From an uncultured Collinsella sp. (GTDB taxonomy: Bacteria; Actinomycetota; Coriobacteriia; Coriobacteriales; Coriobacteriaceae): a stretch of DNA of 54,421 bases. Below, piece after piece: positions 33,860-41,873 of the stretch. Under the pieces are notes generated by a model. That model made no database searches and was not told the DNA's origin. It saw only the letters and a list, made by a program, of their open reading frames with translations. The stretch is taken from the NCBI GenBank assembly GCA_900762325.1, contig CAAFGG010000007.1:1-54421 (forward strand). The letters are read 5' to 3'. A program made the position numbers and the translations under genes. How positions within the stretch are numbered: position 1 is the first letter of the stretch; each line of letters starts with the position of its first letter.

Positions 33860-35107
33860 CTAGATCAGGTCCTCCGCATCATCGAAGGCGTCGGTGTCGT
33901 GGACACCGCAGAAACGGGAGCCGGGACGAGCCTGGTTGCGGCACTGGATGCCGTCCTCGGACACGTACTCGCAGCGGCGGACGTCCTCGTCCTCCTCGTC
34001 ACCGATCAGGTCGGCGGCGGGCTCCTCGTGAACGGGAACGTTCTTGAGGATGTCGGCGGCAAGCGTCTCCGACTTGATGTCGATGTGCCAGCCGGTCAGG
34101 CGCGCGGCGAGGCGGGCGTTCTGGCCCTCCTTGCCGATGGCGAGGGACAGCTGGTCGTCGGGCACGATGACGCCGGCGTAGGCCTTCTCCTCGTCGATGA
34201 GGACGCGGGTGACCTTAGCGGGCGAAAGGGCGTTGGCGACGTAGACGGCAGGATCGGCATCCCACAGGATGACGTCGACGCGCTCGCCACGGAGCTCGCC
34301 CACGACAGCGCGAACACGGCTGCCCTTGGGGCCGACGCAGGCACCCACGGGATCCAGACGGTCGTCAAGCGAGTGGACGGCGACCTTGGAACGCTGGCCG
34401 GGCTCGCGGGCGATTGACTTGATCTGGACGGTGCCCTCATAGATCTCGGGCACCTCCTGCTCAAACAGACGACGCATGAGCTCGGGGTGGGTACGGGAGA
34501 TGACAATCGGCGGACGGCTGTGCTCGCCGCGAACCGGCTGCAGGTTGGAGTTGGGGTCGCGTACGTCGATGATCACGGCCTTAATGTGCTGGTTGTGCAG
34601 GTAGCGCTCGCCCATCGGACGCTCGTTGCGCTCGTTCTCGTAACGGCGCTGATCGAAGTGCGGCAGCTCGGCCTCGACGCCCTCGCGGATCTTGACGATC
34701 GTGAAGTCGGGCGTGGACTGCAGCACGGTACCGCTGATGAGGTCACCGATGCGGCCGGAGAATTCCTCGTAGATCTGCTCGCGGGCGGAGTTACGCACGA
34801 TGGCGTTGATCTCGGCCTTGGCGTGCTGGGCGGCGATGCGGCTCGTGTTCTTGGGGGTAACGTCGATCTCCTCGAACTCGGTGAAGTTGCCCTCCTCGTC
34901 CATGGAATCGTCGATCGGCTCCAGGCGGTAGACGTAGATCTTGCCGGTGGTGCGGTCGATGGTCACCTTGGCGCCCCACTCAAGATGCAGGATCTCGGCA
35001 TAGCTCTTGGCAAGCGACTGCTCCAGGCGGTCGATCAGGTAGAGCTGGTCGATGTGCTTCTCCTGGCAAAGCTCCATCAGGGCGGACATCATGTCGGATG
35101 CTGCCAT
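33860..35107 (-). CDS. nusA: Transcription termination/antitermination protein NusA with C-terminal Cys/His motif
   Basis: RNA polymerase-associated factor for pausing, termination and antitermination. 415 residues from ATG 35107, with GGAAAG upstream. The N-terminal polymerase-binding domain covers 1-125, then S1 (GTVLQSTPDFTIVKIREGVEA), KH1 (DPVGACVGPKGSRVRAVVGEL) and KH2 (GKEGQNARLAARLTGW). The E. coli AR repeats are absent, as in Gram-positives. The unusual part is the last 45 residues: an acidic linker and a C-x9-C-x10-C-x2-H arrangement (CEYVSEDGIQC to CGVH), a likely zinc site. The ylxR gene usually found between nusA and infB is absent; only 91 bp separate them. Confidence 0.95.
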   Translation of the reverse strand: MAASDMMSALMELCQEKHIDQLYLIDRLEQSLAKSYAEILHLEWGAKVTIDRTTGKIYVYRLEPIDDSMDEEGNFTEFEEIDVTPKNTSRIAAQHAKAEINAIVRNSAREQIYEEFSGRIGDLISGTVLQSTPDFTIVKIREGVEAELPHFDQRRYENERNERPMGERYLHNQHIKAVIIDVRDPNSNLQPVRGEHSRPPIVISRTHPELMRRLFEQEVPEIYEGTVQIKSIAREPGQRSKVAVHSLDDRLDPVGACVGPKGSRVRAVVGELRGERVDVILWDADPAVYVANALSPAKVTRVLIDEEKAYAGVIVPDDQLSLAIGKEGQNARLAARLTGWHIDIKSETLAADILKNVPVHEEPAADLIGDEEDEDVRRCEYVSEDGIQCRNQARPGSRFCGVHDTDAFDDAEDLI

Positions 35108-35108
35108 C

Positions 35109-35603
35109 TTACTTTCCTTCCTTCGCGGGCTTGAAGTCATAGGTGGGCTTCAACTTGCACTTTTTAACATCAGAGAAATCGAGGGTAACGGACTCGCCGT
35201 CCTCGAGCTCGAGGGTCACGTTCGTCTCGGTGGCGGCGGCAATCTTGCCGGCGTACTTGCGACGGCCCTCAGTGGCGGTGGAGGTGAGCTCACAGTTCTC
35301 GCCAACAAAGCGGACAAAGTCGCACGGGCGGCGCAGCGGGCGCGCCATGCCCGGGCTCGACACCTCAAGCGTATAGCTCGAAGAGATGGGGTCGAGCTCC
35401 TCAATCACATCGCCGACCCACTTGGTGTTGGCCGTGACGTCGTTGAGCGACAGGCTCTGACCCTCGGCACCCTCGATACGCACGCGCACGCAGGGGGCCT
35501 TGGTGGCACCCACGAGCTCGACGTCGACGATGTCGACATCGTGCTTGGGAGCGACGGCCTCGAGCGCGTCGATGATCGCCTGCTCGGTCTTGGTCTTGAC
35601 CAT
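35109..35603 (-). CDS. rimP: Ribosome maturation factor RimP
   Basis: Binds the 30S subunit and assists late maturation. 164 residues. The N-terminal alpha/beta domain includes HDVDIVDVELVGATKAPCVRVRI, and the core motif SYTLEVSSPGMARPLRRPCDFVRF is characteristic. The C-terminal SH3-like barrel ends in a Lys-rich tail. Start ATG 35603 has GGAGGTG upstream. It is first in the rimP-nusA-infB operon; nusA begins one base after its stop codon. A promoter and a hairpin leader precede it. Confidence 0.95.
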   Translation of the reverse strand: MVKTKTEQAIIDALEAVAPKHDVDIVDVELVGATKAPCVRVRIEGAEGQSLSLNDVTANTKWVGDVIEELDPISSSYTLEVSSPGMARPLRRPCDFVRFVGENCELTSTATEGRRKYAGKIAAATETNVTLELEDGESVTLDFSDVKKCKLKPTYDFKPAKEGK

Positions 35604-35623
35604 TGCGGCACCTCCATCCATAC

Positions 35624-35656
35624 AAAAAAGAAGCGGGGCCGAAACCCCACTTCTTT
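35624..35656 (-). terminator. Terminator-like hairpin in the rimP-nusA-infB leader
   Basis: Stem AAAGAAG-GGGG / CCCC-CTTCTTT with one mismatch and a 6-nt loop, followed on the minus strand by six T residues and then the rimP ribosome-binding site. It lies inside the predicted 72-nt leader, so it looks like an attenuator, not an operon end. Confidence 0.72.
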
Positions 35657-35681
35657 CAATTACAACTTCATTTGCAAGCAA

Positions 35682-35710
35682 ACTATACCAATAGCTGCGG
35701 AAACGCGCAA
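35682..35710 (-). promoter_or_regulatory. Promoter of the rimP-nusA-infB operon
   Basis: Minus-strand TTGCGC (35705-35710) and TATAGT (35682-35687) with an ideal 17-bp spacer. Transcription would start near 35675, giving a leader of about 72 nt with a terminator-like hairpin. Confidence 0.65.
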
Positions 35711-35973
35711 GCAAAGTACGAATCTGCAGGTCAGCGTGCGCACAGGTTCTCCACAAGAAGAGGACAATTGACCGAAGAGCCCCATGCGGAGCAACCTCAA
35801 CAGTCCCAAAACGGGCCATGCGTCCCAGCGTGCCGACCGAATCGGGCCCTATGGGCATTCCATCCCTGGGCGCACATCGGCCAGACTAGAGCTGAGAGGC
35901 ATTCTGTAGCGAGAAAGCCTGCCGCACGCATTGACCGCACAACCTTCCAGTATCTCTACGGCAAGGAGGATCC
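35711..35973. other. Intergenic region between rimP promoter and lipoprotein gene
   Basis: No credible coding frame. It should hold the plus-strand promoter of the lipoprotein gene; TTGACC near 35930 is the best -35 candidate but no well-spaced -10 is visible. Nothing else stands out. Confidence 0.4.
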
Positions 35974-36546
35974 ATGGAACGCCTAGGCACCCTCTGCGCG
36001 ACCGCGCTCGTCGTCGCTGCCTGCTCGTTCGCTCTGACGGGCTGCAACAACATCGATGGCAAAACCGGAACATGCGAACCGGATCGTGGCAGCACCAAAG
36101 CCATCGAGAAAACCGAACCCCCGGTAAGCTTCGACAAAATAGACGAAGACATCGACGATCCCCAGGGCTTAGGTCCCGACCCTCAAGAACAGTTCCCTAT
36201 CGACCTTGAGGCAGACGAGAACGTCCATGTTACCTGCGTGGGCAAGGACACCGACGGCTACGGCGACGCCGCGCTCGTCTTTACGGTAACCAACAACACC
36301 GGTGTCGACATGATGTTTGGCGATGCGGACTCCTATGCCTACGTCAACGGCGTGGTCCGCGATGTGCGCATGCGCCAGCAGGTCGCAGCGGGCGAGGAAA
36401 CGCGCGCCATGCTCACCTTTGTAGGCACCTTCGACGACCCGGACTTTGATGTAAACAACGACCTCAACGACATCTGCCTCAATATCTGGATGTTCGAAGA
36501 GGCAACGGGCAACGTTTACTTTAGGGATCTGGTACACATCCCGTAG
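35974..36546 (+). CDS. Small secreted lipoprotein of unknown function
   Basis: A 190-residue protein with a lipoprotein signal: short N-terminus, hydrophobic stretch at about 5-20 and lipobox LTGC with Cys24 as the lipidation site. The mature part begins with an acidic linker (about 25-85, rich in Asp and Pro). It then has a single beta-rich domain containing ALVFTVTNNTGVDMMFGD, which resembles immunoglobulin-like domains of the DUF4352/DUF5067 type. AAGGAGG precedes the ATG. It is a lone plus-strand gene between two minus-strand operons and ends at a bidirectional terminator. The function cannot be inferred. Confidence 0.88.
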   Translation: MERLGTLCATALVVAACSFALTGCNNIDGKTGTCEPDRGSTKAIEKTEPPVSFDKIDEDIDDPQGLGPDPQEQFPIDLEADENVHVTCVGKDTDGYGDAALVFTVTNNTGVDMMFGDADSYAYVNGVVRDVRMRQQVAAGEETRAMLTFVGTFDDPDFDVNNDLNDICLNIWMFEEATGNVYFRDLVHIP

Positions 36547-36584
36547 AAGACGGTGCGACGCACTGACTAAGCAGGTCATACAAC

Positions 36585-36627
36585 ACAAAACGAGGGACGA
36601 CCCAACCGGATCGCCCCTCGTCTTTTA
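36585..36627. terminator. Bidirectional terminator between lipoprotein gene and leuS
   Basis: Stem ACGAGGG-CGA / TCG-CCCTCGT (36590-36600 with 36611-36621, one mismatch). It has CTTTTAT after it on the plus strand and TTTTGTG after it on the minus strand, so it can serve both convergent genes. Confidence 0.85.
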
Positions 36628-36650
36628 TGCGTCAGTTAAGCGCGCAGTGC

Positions 36651-39227
36651 TTACTTGACCACCAGGTTGACCAGCTTGCCGGGCACGCAGATGGCCTTGA
36701 CGACTGTCTTGCCCTCGAGCCACTTGGCGACGGCGGCCTCGGCGGCAGCCTGCATATCCTCATTGGAGGCATTGCGGGCCACCTCGACGCGGCCGCGGAC
36801 CTTGCCGAGCACCTGGACGACGATCTGCACCGTATCCTCGATGGACTCGGCCAGGTCGAACTCGGGCCAGGCGGCGGTGTAGGCGTTGCCCTCGCAGCCG
36901 AGGGCCTCGTGCCACAGTTCATCGGCCCAGAACGGGCAAATGGGGGCAAGGACGCTCACGATATCCTTAGCCACGCCGTAGCACAGCGCCTTGTCGCGGG
37001 CGGCACCCTCGGTGGCGTTGAGGTAGGCGCTCGCCGCGTTGACGAGCTCCATGACGGCCGAGATGGCGGTGTTGAACTGGCCGCGATCGAAGTCCTCGGT
37101 GCACTTGGCGATGGTGCGGTGACGCTCGCGATAGAGCTTCATCGCGACCTCGTCGAGCGCGGACTTGTCGAAGGCCACGTTGGCGTCGCCGGACTGGACG
37201 AGCTGCCAAACGATACGCCAGGCGCGCTTGATGAAGCGGTTGGCGCCCTCAACGGCCTTGGGGTCCCAGTCGAAGTCCTTCTCGGGCGGGGCGATAAACA
37301 GGATCGCCAGACGCATGGTGTCGGCGCCGTAGGGCTCGATGACCGAGCTCGGGGGCACGACGTTGCCCTTGGACTTGGACATGGTGTCGCCGTTCTCGTC
37401 CTTGACCATGCCCTGGCACAGCAGGTTGGTGAAGGGCTCGTCCACACTCAGCAGGCCCAGGTCGCGCAGTGCCTTGGTAAAGAAGCGGCTGTAGAGCAGG
37501 TGCAGAATGGCGTGCTCGATGCCGCCGATGTAGTTATCGACAGGCATCCAACGATCGGCAGCCTCGCGGGAGAAGGGCAGCTCGGTGTTGTGCGGGTCCG
37601 TATAGCGCAGGTAATACCAGCTGGAGCAAGTGAAGGTGTCCATGGTATCGGTCTCGCGCTTGGCCGGGCGGCCGCAGACCGGGCAGGTGGTCTCGTAGAA
37701 CTCCTTGCACTCGGCGAGGGTCTCGCCGGCGCCCAGGTCCAGGTTCTCGGGCAGCGTTACCGGCAGCTGATCCTCGGGCACGGGCACGATGCCGCAGTGC
37801 TCGCAGTGGATAGCCGGGATGGGGTTGCCCCAATAGCGCTGGCGGCTGATGAGCCAGTCGCGCAGACGGAACTCGACCTTGCGACGGCCGCAGCCCATGG
37901 CCTCAAGGTCGGCCACAATCGCAGCCTCGCCCTCGGAGTGCTTGCCGCCACGCATGCCGGTGTACTTGCCGGACTGAACGAGCGTGCCCTCGGCAGCATG
38001 GGCGCAATCCCAGTCGACGGTCTCGGCATGGAAGGTATCAATGGTCTCGCCGCTGGCCTCGACGGCAGCGCGGTCGTCATCGTCCAGGATAATCGGCACA
38101 ATAGGCAGGTCGTACTTGCGGGCGAACTCAAAGTCGCGCTGGTCGCCGCAGGGAACGGCCATGACGGCGCCGGTGCCGTAGTCGGCAACGACGTAGTCGG
38201 CAACCCACACGGGGACCTTCTCGCCGTTGACCGGGTTCACCACGTAGCGGCCGGTAAAGGCACCGTGCTTCTCGAGGGTGCCCTGGGCACGCTCGACGGC
38301 GGAGATATGCTTGGAGTCCTCGACGATCTTGGTCACGGCCTCCTCGTACTCCGTACCCTCGACGAGCTCGTGCAGACGAGCGTACTCGGGGGCCAGGACA
38401 AAGAAGGAGACACCGAAGAGCGTATCGGCACGCGTGGTGAAGACGGTGATCTTGCCCTCGTCGCCCTCGATGGGCTCGCCATCCTTGTCGCACAGGGTAA
38501 AGTCGACCTCGGCGCCCTCGGAGCGACCGATCCAGTTGGCCTGCATCTGCTTGACGCGCTCGGGCCAGCCGGGGAGCTTCTCCAGATCATCGAGCAGCTC
38601 CTGGGAGTACTCAGTGATCTTGAAGTACCACTGCTCAAGGTCGCGCTTCTCGGGCTCGGTGCCGCAGCGCCAGCACTTGCCCTCGGTGACCTGCTCGTTG
38701 GCCAGAACGGTCTTGCAGGTGGGGCACCAGTTGACCGGGTTCTTCTTACGGTAGACCAGGCCCTTTTCCCACAACTTCTCAAAGATCCACTGACCCCAAC
38801 GGTAATAATCGGGGCTGCAGGTCTTGACCATGCGATCCAGATCGTAGGAGAAGCCCATGCGCTTCATCGTGGCGAGCGCCTGGTCCATGTTCTTATACGT
38901 CCAGGCGGCAGCCTGCGTGTTGTGCTTGATGGCGGCGTTCTCGGCAGGCAGGCCAAAGGCGTCAAAGCCGATGGGGTGCAGAACATCGTAGCCGCGCATG
39001 CGGGCCTGACGGGCCATGGCATCGCCGATGGTATAGTTGCGCGCGTGGCCCATGTGCAGATCGCCCGACGGATACGGGAACATCTCGAGCACGTACTTCT
39101 TGGGCTTGCTGGCGTCGGTGTCGACGGCAAAAAGGTTGGAGTCCTCCCAGGCCTTCATCCACTTGGACTCAATGGCCTGCGCGTCGTAGGCAGGGATCTC
39201 ATCCTTATGATCTGTGCAATCGCACAT
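36651..39227 (-). CDS. leuS: Leucyl-tRNA synthetase
   Basis: Charges tRNA-Leu. 858 residues, class I synthetase. The HIGH-type motif is HMGH at 58-61 after FPYPSGDL. Zinc-binding cysteines lie around WCPTCKTVLANEQV and CWRCG. The CP1 editing domain includes FTTRADTLFGVSFFVLAPEY. The catalytic loop motif reads TMSKSKGN instead of KMSKSKGN, so the first lysine is Thr. The anticodon-binding domain occupies the C-terminal third. The start ATG 39227 has AAAGGAG upstream. A 119-nt long hairpin lies directly upstream of the ribosome-binding site and may shape expression. It stands alone, with terminators on both sides. Confidence 0.97.
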   Translation of the reverse strand: MCDCTDHKDEIPAYDAQAIESKWMKAWEDSNLFAVDTDASKPKKYVLEMFPYPSGDLHMGHARNYTIGDAMARQARMRGYDVLHPIGFDAFGLPAENAAIKHNTQAAAWTYKNMDQALATMKRMGFSYDLDRMVKTCSPDYYRWGQWIFEKLWEKGLVYRKKNPVNWCPTCKTVLANEQVTEGKCWRCGTEPEKRDLEQWYFKITEYSQELLDDLEKLPGWPERVKQMQANWIGRSEGAEVDFTLCDKDGEPIEGDEGKITVFTTRADTLFGVSFFVLAPEYARLHELVEGTEYEEAVTKIVEDSKHISAVERAQGTLEKHGAFTGRYVVNPVNGEKVPVWVADYVVADYGTGAVMAVPCGDQRDFEFARKYDLPIVPIILDDDDRAAVEASGETIDTFHAETVDWDCAHAAEGTLVQSGKYTGMRGGKHSEGEAAIVADLEAMGCGRRKVEFRLRDWLISRQRYWGNPIPAIHCEHCGIVPVPEDQLPVTLPENLDLGAGETLAECKEFYETTCPVCGRPAKRETDTMDTFTCSSWYYLRYTDPHNTELPFSREAADRWMPVDNYIGGIEHAILHLLYSRFFTKALRDLGLLSVDEPFTNLLCQGMVKDENGDTMSKSKGNVVPPSSVIEPYGADTMRLAILFIAPPEKDFDWDPKAVEGANRFIKRAWRIVWQLVQSGDANVAFDKSALDEVAMKLYRERHRTIAKCTEDFDRGQFNTAISAVMELVNAASAYLNATEGAARDKALCYGVAKDIVSVLAPICPFWADELWHEALGCEGNAYTAAWPEFDLAESIEDTVQIVVQVLGKVRGRVEVARNASNEDMQAAAEAAVAKWLEGKTVVKAICVPGKLVNLVVK

Positions 39228-39250
39228 ATCAGCTCCTTTAATCTTTAATG

Positions 39251-39369
39251 GGGTCGGTCGGCTTAGCTTTATTCGCTACTGCGGACAGTCCTGCGCAAGA
39301 CGAAGAGCACATTAAGTGCTCTTCTTTGCGTGCGGAACATGTAGCGAACAAAGCTAAGCCGCCCGACCC
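39251..39369 (-). repeat. Long inverted-repeat hairpin in the leuS leader
   Basis: Arms of 29 bp (39251-39279 and 39341-39369, two mismatches) enclose a second imperfect stem (CGCAA-GAAGAGCAC around 39294-39330). The whole 119 nt can fold into one long rod about 20 nt upstream of the leuS ribosome-binding site. No T-box consensus was seen. It may be a leader RNA structure or a miniature repeat. Confidence 0.6.
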
Positions 39370-39403
39370 TAAGGTTAACTTGACTGATGATAGCAAATAC
39401 AAC

Positions 39404-39439
39404 AAGCGAGATGTCTGCGACTTGCAGGCATCTCGCTTT
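39404..39439. terminator. Terminator-like hairpin upstream of the leuS leader
   Basis: Stem AAGCGAGATG-CTGC / GCAG-CATCTCGCTT with a 5-nt loop and one internal mismatch, with T-rich sequence on the plus strand (TTTATCT) and TTGTTG on the minus strand. It probably insulates leuS from guaB transcription. Confidence 0.6.
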
Positions 39440-39476
39440 ATCTAAATAACGTGGTTGATACTCAACCTTTATGTGC

Positions 39477-39502
39477 AACCCGTTCTAGAACGAACGGGTT
39501 TT
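39477..39502. terminator. Hairpin downstream of guaB
   Basis: Perfect 9-bp stem AACCCGTTC / GAACGGGTT with a 6-nt loop. The T-run is on the plus strand. On the minus strand it lies about 100 bp past the guaB stop and may end its transcript. Confidence 0.5.
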
Positions 39503-39593
39503 CCAAGTGCCGCAGATTGCCGTGAAAGAGGAGCGAGGCGTACTTTGGTACGCGAGCGACGGTTTGAACGGCAAGGTGCGGTGCCTGGGAAAG
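39499..39593. repeat. Inverted-repeat element next to the guaB stop
   Basis: Imperfect 25-bp arms; the best part is CCGCAgaTTGCCGT at 39510-39523 against ACGGCAAggTGCGG at 39568-39581. They enclose GAGGAGCGAGGCGTAC-TTTG-GTACGCGAGCGACG with its own 6-bp stem. No coding potential. It looks like a small non-autonomous repeat or structured RNA 3' of guaB. Confidence 0.5.
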
Positions 39594-39597
39594 CCGC

Positions 39598-41109
39598 TTA
39601 TCGATAAGATACGGACTGCTGGGAGTCCTTAACCACAACGTCGTGGGCGCCGCCTTCGACGATGGAGGTGGAGCTGACCAGGGTCAGGCGTGCCTTTTCC
39701 TGGAGCTCGGGGATCGAGAGGGCGCCGCAGTTGCACATCGTGGACTTGACCTTGTAGAGCGTGCCGCCCACGCCGTCCTTGAGGGAACCGGCATAGGGAA
39801 CGTAGGAGTCAACGCCCTCGACGAAGCTGAGCTTCGCCGCGCCGCCCAGGTCGTAGCGCTGCCAGTTGCGAGCACGCGCAGAACCCTCGCCCCAGTACTC
39901 CTTCATGTACTGGCCGTTGACGTTGACGCGCTCGGTCGGGCTCTCGTCAAAGCGGGCGAAGTAGCGACCCAGCATCATAAAGTCGGCACCCATAGCAAGG
40001 GCGAGCGTCATGTGGTAGTCGTATACGATACCGCCGTCGGAGCACACGGGCACGTAAACACCGGTCTCCTCGTAGTACTCGTCACGGGCGCGGCAGACGT
40101 CGATCAGCGCGGTGGCCTGGCCACGACCGATACCCTTGGTCTCGCGAGTGATGCAGATGGAACCGCCGCCGATACCGACCTTGATGAAGTCGGCACCGCA
40201 GTCGGCCAAGAAGCGGAAGCCCTCGGCGTCGACGACGTTACCGGCACCGACCTTGACGTCCTCGCCGTAGTTGGCGCGAATCCACTCGATGGTGCGCTTC
40301 TGCCACTCACTGAAGCCCTCGGAGGAGTCGATGCACAGGACATCGGCGCCAGCCTCGATGAGCAGCGGCACGCGCTCGGCATAGTCGCGGGTGTTGATAC
40401 CGGCGCCGACCATATAGCGCTTGTCGTTATCGAGCAGCTCGTTGGGGTTGGTCTTGTGGCTGTCGTAGTCCTTGCGGAAGACGATGCCCATAAGGTGATC
40501 GTTGTCGTCGACGATAGGCAGAGCGTTGAGCTTGTTGTCCCAGATGACGTCGTTGGCAACCTTGAGGCTGATGTTCTTGTCGCCCACGATAAGCTGCTCA
40601 CGCGGGGTCATGAACTCGGAGACCTTCTTCTGGTGGTCATCGCGGCTGGGGCGATAGTCACGGCTGGTGACGATGCCCAGGAGCTTGCCCTTGGGAGTGC
40701 CATCGTCGGTGACCGGCATGGTGGAGTGGCCGGTCTTCTCCTTGAGCTCGATGACCTGCTCCATGGTCATGTCGGGGGTCAGCGTGGAATCGGACTGAAC
40801 GAAACCAGCCTTGTGATCCTTAACGGCCTTAACCATAGCAGCCTCGGACTCAGGGGTCTGAGAACCGTAAATGAAGGACAGGCCACCCTCGGTAGCGAGC
40901 GCGACACCCATGTCGACGCCCGAGACGGACTGCATGATGGCGGAAACCATGGGGATGTTCAGGGTGATTGCCGGCTTCTCACCGCGCTTAAAGCGGGTTA
41001 GCGGCGTCTTAAGAGAGACGTTGTTGGGGATGCACTGCGAGGACGAGTAGCCAGGGACCAGCAGATACTCCGAAAACGTGTGGGACTCACCGGGAAAGAA
41101 CGTAGCCAT
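39598..41109 (-). CDS. guaB: Inosine-5'-monophosphate dehydrogenase
   Basis: Oxidises IMP to XMP with NAD+, the committed step of GMP synthesis. 503 residues. The catalytic cysteine is Cys319 in GIGGGSICITRETKGIGRGQ, which also holds the K+-site loop. Two CBS domains (about 100-225: STMPVTDDG, GIVTSRDYRPSRDD, NALPIVDDNDHLMGIVF) interrupt the barrel and would sense purine nucleotides. The flap and C-terminus contain EGSARARNWQRYDLGG in place of the common MGSxxAM, the longer-type IMPDH seen in some bacteria and protists. GMP pools also feed GTP for c-di-GMP, but the link to the pel operon is only conceptual. The gene has no guaA neighbour. Confidence 0.94.
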   Translation of the reverse strand: MATFFPGESHTFSEYLLVPGYSSSQCIPNNVSLKTPLTRFKRGEKPAITLNIPMVSAIMQSVSGVDMGVALATEGGLSFIYGSQTPESEAAMVKAVKDHKAGFVQSDSTLTPDMTMEQVIELKEKTGHSTMPVTDDGTPKGKLLGIVTSRDYRPSRDDHQKKVSEFMTPREQLIVGDKNISLKVANDVIWDNKLNALPIVDDNDHLMGIVFRKDYDSHKTNPNELLDNDKRYMVGAGINTRDYAERVPLLIEAGADVLCIDSSEGFSEWQKRTIEWIRANYGEDVKVGAGNVVDAEGFRFLADCGADFIKVGIGGGSICITRETKGIGRGQATALIDVCRARDEYYEETGVYVPVCSDGGIVYDYHMTLALAMGADFMMLGRYFARFDESPTERVNVNGQYMKEYWGEGSARARNWQRYDLGGAAKLSFVEGVDSYVPYAGSLKDGVGGTLYKVKSTMCNCGALSIPELQEKARLTLVSSTSIVEGGAHDVVVKDSQQSVSYR

Positions 41110-41302
41110 GTTTCTCCTTTTTCCATGCGACCGGTCGGCTGCAGGCCTCGTAGGACCCAGCCCAACCTTGGGCGCCCAATACTGGGGAAGTATCTTAACG
41201 CACTTTGACTGCTACAATGCATGATTTAAGAAGAGCACACGAGGGTTTGACGCAGGCTTTGCGTTTACCCAGCAAACACTTTAGCGGGGAGACGTGGAGC
41301 AC

Positions 41303-41650
41303 ATGGAGTACAAGACGACGGCAAAGCTGGTCATTCAAGCGTGCGACAAAGACCTGCCGGGCGTGTTCGGCCATGGCTGTGTCTTGCTGCTGCAGGGCAT
41401 CGCCCGCGAGCACTCGCTCAACCGCGCCGCCAAGAGCATGGGCATGGCGTATTCCAAAGCCTGGCGCATTGTGAACGAGGCGGAAGGACAGCTGGGCTGC
41501 AAGCTCATCGAGCGCGACGGCGCCCGCGGATCATCGCTCACCCCCGCCGGCGAGCGAGCCATAGCGGTCTACGAGGAGCTGCAGGCCGACATCAACCAAG
41601 TAATTGCCGCAAAGGCCAACGACCTCATCGCCAGCATCAATGCAGAGTAG
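41303..41650 (+). CDS. Stand-alone ModE/LysR-type winged-helix DNA-binding protein
   Basis: A 115-residue protein made of a single winged HTH resembling the N-terminal domain of ModE and LysR regulators. SLNRAAKSMGMAYSKAWRIV at about 38-57 is the HTH, followed by the wing LGCKLIERDGARGSSLTPAGE. There is no molybdate-binding (TOBE) or LysR effector domain, so it resembles the short MopR/ModE-N type. Two starts are possible: GTG 41294, or ATG 41303, which is preferred because of GGAG just upstream and GGGGAG 11 bases upstream. It is divergent from guaB, with no molybdate genes in the window. The effector and targets are unknown. Confidence 0.85.
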   Translation: MEYKTTAKLVIQACDKDLPGVFGHGCVLLLQGIAREHSLNRAAKSMGMAYSKAWRIVNEAEGQLGCKLIERDGARGSSLTPAGERAIAVYEELQADINQVIAAKANDLIASINAE

Positions 41651-41700
41651 TCCTTTTAGGCCGTTTTTAGCCCACAGCGCCCTCGGGTCGAGGCTCGCGC

Positions 41701-41856
41701 CACAAAACGGGCCCATCTACTACGTTTAGTTGAATACCCACGACCATACCGGACATTATGAAAATAAAACCGCTGGTAAACAGCTTGGTAATTTTCAAAA
41801 TAGGCGGGTGCGGTCGACCCCTATTGCTTAAACGTAGTAAATAGGCCGTTTTCGTG
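41701..41856. repeat. 156-bp element bounded by 28-bp inverted repeats
   Basis: Arms 41701-41728 and 41829-41856 match at 23 of 28 positions and share an identical ACTACGTTTA block. The interior is AT-rich relative to the neighbours (ATTATGAAAATAAAACC) and contains no gene. It looks like a miniature inverted-repeat element or a structured RNA in the gap between the HTH gene and the PLP-fold gene. Confidence 0.55.
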
Positions 41857-41873
41857 ACACAGACCCCGATTAG

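Noticed and set aside
36627..39248. 873-codon open frame antisense to leuS
   Set aside because: Shadow of leuS codon bias; composition is unnatural and LeuS motifs on the minus strand are complete.
39228..39597. T-box riboswitch for leuS
   Set aside because: No GGTGG-type T-box bulge or specifier-loop arrangement could be found in the minus-strand leader; only long inverted repeats are present.
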